A DNA stretch of 64,000 nt from Anastatus disparis (lineage: Eukaryota > Arthropoda > Insecta > Hymenoptera > Eupelmidae), in NCBI GenBank assembly GCA_017163975.1, contig JAFFSR010000239.1, positions 1 to 64,000 on the forward strand, read 5' to 3'. Positions 56,753 to 64,000 of the stretch are shown piece by piece. A program made the position numbers and the translations under genes. How positions within the stretch are numbered: the first letter of the stretch is position 1; each line of letters opens with the position of its first letter. The notes beneath the pieces were generated by a model that saw only the letters and a list, made by a program, of their open reading frames with translations, did not search any database and was not told where the DNA came from.

Positions 56753-58489
56753 GAAAAATAAAAAAGATATTTATTTTAATTGCAATTATTGTTTAGTAAA
56801 TACATTAATAAGGGGAATGCATTGTCTTTGGGCTATCCTTTTTGTTAGAAAAAAAACTTTAAAGTTGAAATCAAAACTTTTTGATATTAAACAATAATGT
56901 ATTTTGAAAAATTATAAATTTAATTGATATATTGAGTTAAATTTTTACGAATTTTAATTCTTTAGAAATTTTTTAATTCGAAAGATTTTGTGTTAAAGTT
57001 TTATAAAATCGTTGAAAACTATTGTTCTATTTTTTTATAAAAAAAGCTTAAAATTTGATAAAAATAGCGAATCATTAGAAAGATGCCAAAGTCATTAGCT
57101 TGCGAAACTATGATTATCTTTATTATTTGATATGAAAAAAATAATTCCAAAATTAAAAAAAAATTGATAAACCAAATGCACTGCCTTATTCTCATAAATT
57201 TTAGAAGAATTTTGAAAAAATGGTGTTTGTTAAATCATTGTTAAATCAATAATTTCATATAAGCATCACTTATATTCTTTTTAAGCGACGTAAAATAAGA
57301 GTATTCAGTTATACTTTAAAGGAATTATTGCATTTTATTTATGTATATTTTTTCTAACGTGAAACACCTTTTGTTGTTCTGTTTAATTCTTTAGAAATTA
57401 ATCAAATTACTCAAATTAATCACCATTTTACCGACTTAAAATGTATTAAAACAAAATTATGCTTACAAAAACTAAAAGATGTCAATAAAACAATAATTAT
57501 GTCTTTTGATTATTTAAAACATTATCAGCGTGTTATTAAATTGCCGATATCCAATTCTCTTTAAACTCTCGTCGGCTGACTGGCTTTTGATATATATGTA
57601 GCCGATATTGACTTTTATTCCTTGAAGTGTTACTCGCTTTTTAAGCTTATTGCTTATAGCCATAACATTATCGTTTCTATAAGATACCGCTAGTCGCATT
57701 AATTTATTTCTCATATCAAGTTGCATCTTGCCCTTTTTTATTTAGACTACAATCAAACCACGATTTTGTTAGTCAGATCCATATAGATTTCTTTTACAGC
57801 TTTATAAGAAATCAAAAAATTAATTTTAAAAAAAATCCAGTTCTTTGCTTTTTTTTAATTAGCTTCGGCAAATAATAAGTAAAATCATCTTTAATGTTTG
57901 ATAAAAGTTTAAAATTAAAAATACGATCGATTTACAAACACAATAAAAATTAAATTAAATTTTCATTTAAAAAAATAAAATTTATGAGAATGACTGATTA
58001 TCGTACATTAAACTTATCAAGTTAATATTAAATCTTTCATGATACTAAGATAAAATTTCGAATATTTGGCAAAATAATTTTCGAGAGAAAAAAATTTTTT
58101 TCCATCTAAATGCATTACTATTTAGTGGACTCATCAAGAAGACTAGATAGATCTTTTTTCGACACAAAGTGATTAATTTTTTATGCTGATTATACAAAAT
58201 GTACGCGATGAAATTGCTTGTGATTAATTGCATGACTTTTGTAAAAAATAAAAAGAACTACGCAGCTAACAATAAGAAACCACCAAGTCAGCCTTACGTT
58301 CGTTGGTTACGTTATTTAAACCATCTTTAATTTTTCATATAGTTCGTAAATTCGGTCAAATATTGTTAAATTGTATATTGTTATTCAAGTTAAACGCTTA
58401 ATATAATTTTTTTTCTTATTTAATGATACAAAGTAAAAATATCCAAAATAAAAAAAAAACAACAAATATAATATTTTTATCAAGAATAA

Positions 58490-58693
58490 TTTTTTTTTTT
58501 TTTTTATTTAACGTCACTGTGTTTATGCTATCATTGCGATGCTAATTTGCGACGGAGGTCCTCAGTGTGTTTGTGAACTGCAGCACATGTAACGTACAGT
58601 GGTGCTTATGTCAATCAGCCGAGTGCGAGATTCGAACTCAGATCCTCGAGGTTGCAAATCCATCGCTCTACCGAATGAGCCACTGACAACCTC
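58490..58693 (-). repeat. tRNA-derived SINE
   Basis: The - strand reads GAGGTTGTCAGTGGCTCATT, A box TGGCTCATTCGGTAGAGCG, B box GAGTTCGAATCTCG, body CCTCCGTCGCAAATTAGCAT, then an A-rich tail (poly-T of about 16 on the + strand). Confidence 0.9.
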
Positions 58694-60689
58694 ACCACAT
58701 TTCTTAGATTTTTATTTCGTATTGATAACTCCATTCTTACAATATCAATCTGACAATTTAATGCAACTACAATAAAAAAATTAATTACTATTCAATTAAC
58801 GTTCATTTACGTTACTTATAATGATATCAAGAAAAATGTATAATACTTCGTTTCAATGCCATTTATAACTTTAAAAACAAATAATAATTTTGTTTGGCTA
58901 ACTTTTCTTTGAAGTCGATTCTAAGTTTTCCATTCATTATTCATTTTGTTTGCTGATACCATAGAATAATTATGTGAATTATTACTCATTTAACTTGATT
59001 AAATGTTTCTATTTATTTATTTATTTATCTTTTGCCAATTCATAGCGCAGAGTAACGAACAACCGTAGTATTATTAAATCAATTTGTTTTACGAAAAATA
59101 AATTTCATAGAACATTAAGATTTTTATTAAATAATATCTCTAAATCATGTCATATGCCATTTTACTCAAGAACAATTTTAACATTAGAAGGTCATTTTGG
59201 TAATGGTCCTTAAGCTCATAGATAGGAGCTGCTATTTAGATACATTTGAAAAAATAAAAGAAATAAATGACACTGCAATTGAAAAATTGTATAGAGAAGG
59301 TAAAATTATAATTTAATTAAGAGTAAAATACTTCGTAACTTCAAGCTTATAAGCATAAATAGTATTTTAATTGTTTGAAAAATAATTTTTTTCAATACAT
59401 ATATTTAAATAATTAAATTATTGATTATCAAATTTAATAATAGTTAAAAATTGTTTATATAACTTTTTGTCCAAATAATTATACTGTAAAAGCTAGACAA
59501 ATTTTATATTAATTGTTCATTTTGTGTGTTTGAATATACACTACATATAAGTTGACATAAGAGTGTGTTGTAAGTGTAATTGTAGTTGTATTGTTTTATA
59601 TTTAATTAATTAATTTAATTTACTTGTGAATTTTTTAATATCTATTTTTTTTTATATATTAGAAACAGCTTTAGAGCGTGCGATTTTGATTTTTCGACTT
59701 GCCATTGGGCATAAAATTCATAAACTAATATTATTTTTTTATAAAATAAGTTTTCTATTGTATGTACAGAACGTTTAATTTACAATTATGAAATTTTTTT
59801 ACAGCTTGAACAAAAACGCCTTTAAAGTGTGCGCGACGTTATATCGTTAAAATTAATAAACAATTGGTCATCCAAAAAGTTTAACGTTGGTTTTTTATTT
59901 AATAAACTTGCAAGGAAAATGCATTACATTTGGGTCTTTAATTTTTCTTTTGATTAATTTTGGGATATTTTTCCTCGCATAAAATGTAAAAAATAAGCCA
60001 TATGTTTATTCGGCCTAATGCTAAATTTATCCAAGTTTTAAAATTTTTTTCAAATTTGCATTTGCTTTATAATTGTAAAGATTTTACTTATAATATATTT
60101 AAAATGCCGTTAATAAGCACTTTATTAACGAAGTAATTTCAAAATTTGATATTGTTAAATATCAGATAAAATTTATAAATTTATCAAATAATCTTAGTTT
60201 TTAAAAACCAATAGAGCAACTACTATATGTTTGTTAAGCCTATCAAGTATCAATATCAATATTTTTAAATATCTTTTCCTATTTAATACTATAAAAGAGT
60301 CCAACTTAAAGTAAAAAATAAAAGTTTTCTTTTCCTTCTGGACTTATTTTTATTCTATGGACTTTCGAGCTTTTAAAATGCAATAATTAAATTGAATAAT
60401 ATAAAAAACTAGTAAAAAATTTCATAAGTAAGATTTGCAACTACATGAAAACGTTTTCGATTAAAACACGATTATCTTATAAAAATGGCATGCCTTATAG
60501 TTATTTGTAAGAGATTTTCTAATTATAATAATGTTCTTTGAAAGATCAGAAACTGAACCTCATAGTCAACATTCTTTTTATTGCATTTTATAAAAGGTTA
60601 TTTATTTGTCGTTTTAAGTAGTCATATGATTAAAAATGTAATTTTTAATGAGCAAAAATAATGAGAATTCTCAAAAAGTTAAATTATTA

Positions 60690-60735
60690 CGTGTGCTCGA
60701 ATTCATCGCTCTACCGGCTGAGCCACTGATCACTT
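60690..60735 (-). repeat. Truncated SINE head
   Basis: Only the first part is left: GTGATCAGTGGCTCAGCCGG and TAGAGCGATGAATTC on the - strand (A box); the B box and body are missing. Confidence 0.6.
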
Positions 60736-61265
60736 TACAAATACATAATTATAATTTTCTATTATAATCTTAATTTATGACCAATAGATTAAATTAAATT
60801 TTTAATATTTTTTCTATAACGTTTTTATTTAAAGCATGTTACATAGGGCATGTGGTTGTATTACTGAGGCATAACGATCATTTAATATAATCTCTTACAT
60901 ATTCTTTACACGAAAAAAAAGATTTTTTATTAAAAAATTAATTATTTAATCTTTAAAAATAAAAATAGGAATCGTTATTTTGAAAAAAGTTTATTTGTAT
61001 ATTAACAATTGTTATAAAAATCAGTTTTAGGTTTAATCTTTTAATCATCATATCAATACACATACTTAAAATTAAAAAAAAAATTATTCAGAAAACTCAA
61101 ATTGTTTAAAAACCATAAAAGTATAGAGCTAAAGTTTAACTAAAAATGTGCACAAAATATAAATGCAGCATTTTCGTCAAAAATTTATCTTAATTTTAAT
61201 TCCTTTATAACAGAATAAAAACTTAACTTTAACATGTTTCTGGTTAAAATCATCTGAAGCAATTA

Positions 61266-61460
61266 GTTTTTTTTTTCGTCGCTATATTTATGCTATTTGT
61301 TATGCTAATCAGCGACGGAGCTCTAGAGTGTGTTTATGAACTGCAGCACATTTAACTTACAGAGGTGCTTGGATCAATCGGCTGCCGAGAGCAGGATTCG
61401 AACTCAGAACCCCGAGATCACGAATCCAACGCTCTACCGACTAAGCCACAGACCGGCTCT
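61266..61460 (-). repeat. tRNA-derived SINE
   Basis: The - strand has TGGCTTAGTCGGTAGAGCG (A box), GAGTTCGAATCCTG (B box), body CTCCGTCGCTGATTAGCATA and an A-rich tail. The 5' end differs from the others (GAGCCGGTCTG instead of GAGGTCTCCAG). Confidence 0.88.
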
Positions 61461-61854
61461 AAGCAATTATTTTAAAAACATAATGACTATAAAGTAAATG
61501 CCATATTAAAAAAAAACCTTAAAATTCAGATGAAACAGCTCGTGATTTTGAAAAAAAAATTGAGTTTCGAACTTATGTAATGTCATTTAAGAAAAAATAT
61601 CTCAAAGTTAGAAAAAAATTTGAGGTATAAATGCAATGCTTGAAAATTTGCTATATAGAAAATCTCAAATATATGTTTGATAATAAAACAGAATTAAGAA
61701 CCTAAATATAGTAATTTTATTTATTAATTTTTATTATTTTTAATGTTTTGAAAAATATCCTATAGGCTATCTCTATAGGATGGTGGATGCTACAAGTATT
61801 AAATGACTTGTGGTCAATCCAACTATGTATTTATACATTAATGTATTACTCTGG

Positions 61855-61855
<1 letters not shown>

Positions 61856-61885
<30 letters not shown>

Positions 61886-61888
61886 ATA
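61856..61888. repeat. (AAAT)n microsatellite
   Basis: About eight AAAT units in a row. Confidence 0.93.
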
Positions 61889-63159
61889 TTTAATTGTTTG
61901 ATATTAATAATGCAATAATCTGAAAAAGCTTCAACAATTTATGACTTTCAAAATTTAATAACCATGGAAGATAAATGTGTTTATATTTTAAAAAGCTTTA
62001 AAAAAAAAAGAATTAATTTATTAAAAAGAAATTATTACCATAAAGTTAAATATTAAAAATTCTTTCATCATTGAAGCGGCAAGTCCATTTATTAAAATGA
62101 TGGCTTAATTATTTTTCTGCATATTTATTATTATTGTTTGAGTCTGATTTTGAAATTTTTAACAATTATTGTACGAACGTGTTAATTGTGTATGTAAGGA
62201 ATTATTCATTAATATTTTATTGCAAACAATACTTTTTACCATGTAATAATACATCTTATGCATTAAATATTTAAATTTTATAAATATTTATACTTTATTA
62301 ATTTTAATAAAATGTGATATCAATTTCCGTGAAGTTAACGTTAAAATATCAAAAGAAACAATATCAATATGCAGTGCTTATTATAAAAAATAAATGATTT
62401 GATATGTTCTATAATTACAGACAACGAGAAATTGCAAACATGTATATTTAGAGAATGCTTATTTATTATAAAATCATCTGAAAATAAATAGGATTATAAA
62501 TAATGGAAATGTGTTTAAAAAGTTTAAACTTTAAGCCATGATACATGCGTTTTTATAAAATTATTTTCGTTAAAAATCTCTCAGTTCACATTCAAAAGTA
62601 ATCAATTACAAATAGTTTGATTTAATAACTAATCAATATGAATTTTATTTAATAATTAATTATGAATTTTGGATTTTTAAACAACTTCCTTTTTATAAAT
62701 ACAATTTTAATTTTACAGAATATTTATTTTTGGGCATGAAATAAAAAATTTAGTTATATTGAAAATGCATTTATTTATTATTTAAAAGAAGAGGTGCCAA
62801 ACTAAAGATGTTTCGCGAAACGAACTTTTTCCTCATTTTTCATCACTGATATTAAACAGAAATTTTTTAAATAACAAAGAATATAAACATTAATAAACCA
62901 CTGATATATTTAATATTTTATTTATTTCATAATCCAATTAAAAATATATTTTAAGGCAAGATGCTTATTGTCACGTAATTAGCACTTTTAATAATATCAC
63001 GAAAAATCGCGTTTAAATAAATTAAAAAAAAATATTAATTAATAAATTAAATACTTTATTATTATTATAAAAAAAGCAATGAAAAATTTATGATTGTATT
63101 CAAAGAGTTTAAAATTAAAAACAATAAAATAAAAATGAAAATAAAAATAAAATACATAC

Positions 63160-63480
63160 CTGATTTCGATCTTTCGCGTCTCTTCTCTTATCGTTAACTA
63201 AATCAGTCGTATATTATATCATAGAATAAGTCCAATAATATTAAAATAAAATGCTCAGATTAAAAAGAAACACGAATAGGTAAGAGAGAGAAAAAGAGCC
63301 ACAAGGATTTTTACTCTTGTAACGCACGGTTTATAACTCTCTTATAACGTTTATACTACTAGCAGAATCAGTAGTAGTAGTGGTAGTAGCGATTTTCTCG
63401 TTAAAACTGACAATAGGCACATAAGTATAGTCCCTCATATGCCTCAGACATCATACGTCTCTCTGTATATCGCTACTGGC
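63160..63480 (-). promoter_or_regulatory. Probable leader exon and promoter region of the SLC5 symporter
   Basis: On the - strand the sequence AAATCAG|GTATGT at 63160/63159 is a good donor, preceded by a GC-richer stretch (CGCGAAAGATCG), CT-rich runs and a TATAAA-like motif near 63330. A CTA/AGT triplet run lies at about 63365-63390. The nearest downstream acceptor is the one at about 56752, giving a ~6.4-kb intron. The exact transcription start cannot be set from sequence. Confidence 0.35.
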
Positions 63481-63906
63481 TCACCAAGTGGATAATACGG
63501 CCTAAATTCAAATTCAAGCATAAACGACGATTTATGTATATACACTTCTTTTCATATATGACAACACGTCATTTTTACCTCTCTCCCTTTTTTTCATAAG
63601 CTTTAAACGTTGTAATTTTTTTTTCTTATAAAAAAGTTATGTGTAATAATCAAATATGAAAAAAAAAGAAAAAAGTACATTAGCTTTAGGTGAAAACAAT
63701 ACTCCTTTATGAATTCTAATTAAGGTATACAATGTTTAAAGGGTCGCATAGATCTTTTAATTACTTAATGATCATAAGTGATTTTATGTATTTTAAAGCC
63801 TTTTATTTATCAAATGTAGAATGAACATGACGATCGCACACGATTCTCCTTTATAAAACAAATTAAGTATATTAATATTTTGTAAATTGAAACTTTATAA
63901 ATATAT
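63481..63906. other. Spacer between SLC5 leader region and the right-edge gene
   Basis: AT-rich, no open frame. It includes a - strand AATAAA (63802-63807) that could serve the right-edge gene. Confidence 0.5.
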
Positions 63907-64000
63907 CTATCCTTCGTAAAATTTAGGTAATTGATTTCCTAGGATGACTTTGCGCTCAATGCCATTTTCAGTGATTACGCCTAATCTAATGACGCCACCG
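63907..64000 (-). CDS. 3' end of an unidentified gene (partial, last 30 codons)
   Basis: From 63999 down to 63907 there is an open frame of 30 codons plus TAG with coding-like composition: [20 protein letters not shown], then [10 protein letters not shown]. It enters from beyond the right edge, so no start is visible. An AATAAA on the - strand lies about 100 nt downstream (63802-63807). The gene is in tandem with the SLC5 gene and ends about 430 bp before its likely leader exon. I do not recognise the family. Confidence 0.55.
   Translation of the reverse strand, partial: GGVIRLGVITENGIERKVILGNQLPKFYEG

Larger units (their letters stand above)
56753..63159 (-). other. Probable 5' intron of the SLC5 gene
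   Basis: About 6.4 kb between the candidate leader-exon donor (63159) and the acceptor at about 56753. AT-rich, with SINEs at 58490, 60690 and 61266 and an (AAAT)n run at 61856. No open frame with coding character. Confidence 0.4.

Overview
The window is nuclear DNA from an insect, most likely a hymenopteran such as a parasitoid wasp. This rests on strongly AT-rich non-coding DNA, two multi-exon genes with GT-AG introns that encode insect-type proteins, tRNA-derived SINEs and many small inverted-repeat elements. The order is inferred from protein character and genome style only; no marker in the window proves it.

Two complete genes can be read exon by exon. On the + strand, seven coding exons (14540-41742) join in frame into a 560-residue fatty acyl-CoA reductase, with the Rossmann TGATGFLG motif, a YTLTK catalytic motif and a C-terminal FAR_C region. 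Its first coding intron is about 15 kb and is filled with mobile-element debris. On the - strand, twelve coding exons (56643 down to 49807) join in frame into a 600-residue SLC5-family sodium/solute symporter, closest in character to the sodium-coupled monocarboxylate transporters. The two genes are convergent, with their 3' ends about 8 kb apart. A third gene enters from the right edge on the - strand; only its last 30 codons are visible (63907-63999).

Layout: 1-1598 is a giant fold-back repeat. 1.6-14.5 kb is upstream DNA without a clear gene, with GC-richer patches that may hold the FAR promoter and leader exons. 14.5-41.7 kb is FAR. Its introns carry a decayed transposon-like ORF with a 70-bp tandem expansion (25.3-27.8 kb), several MITEs (24.5, 28.9, 29.7 and 31.4 kb), a 1.1-kb tandem duplication (32.0-34.25 kb), and palindromes near 15, 38 and 40 kb. 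41.7-49.8 kb is the convergent intergenic region: a possible solo LTR holding a 660-bp fold-back, an unrecognised 112-codon open frame (45070-45408), two arrays of a ~160-bp repeat, and an inverted repeat shared by the 3' flanks of both genes. 49.8-56.7 kb is the symporter coding region. 56.7-63.5 kb is its probable 5' intron, with a cluster of SINEs and a likely leader exon near 63.2 kb.

The two main genes act in unrelated processes: FAR makes fatty alcohols for cuticle, wax or pheromone lipids, and the SLC5 protein takes up small organic solutes with Na+. Nothing suggests a shared pathway. The least ordinary content is structural: three large palindromes share one GC-rich hairpin core, and two of those three lie inside a tandem duplication with outer arms unrelated to the third.
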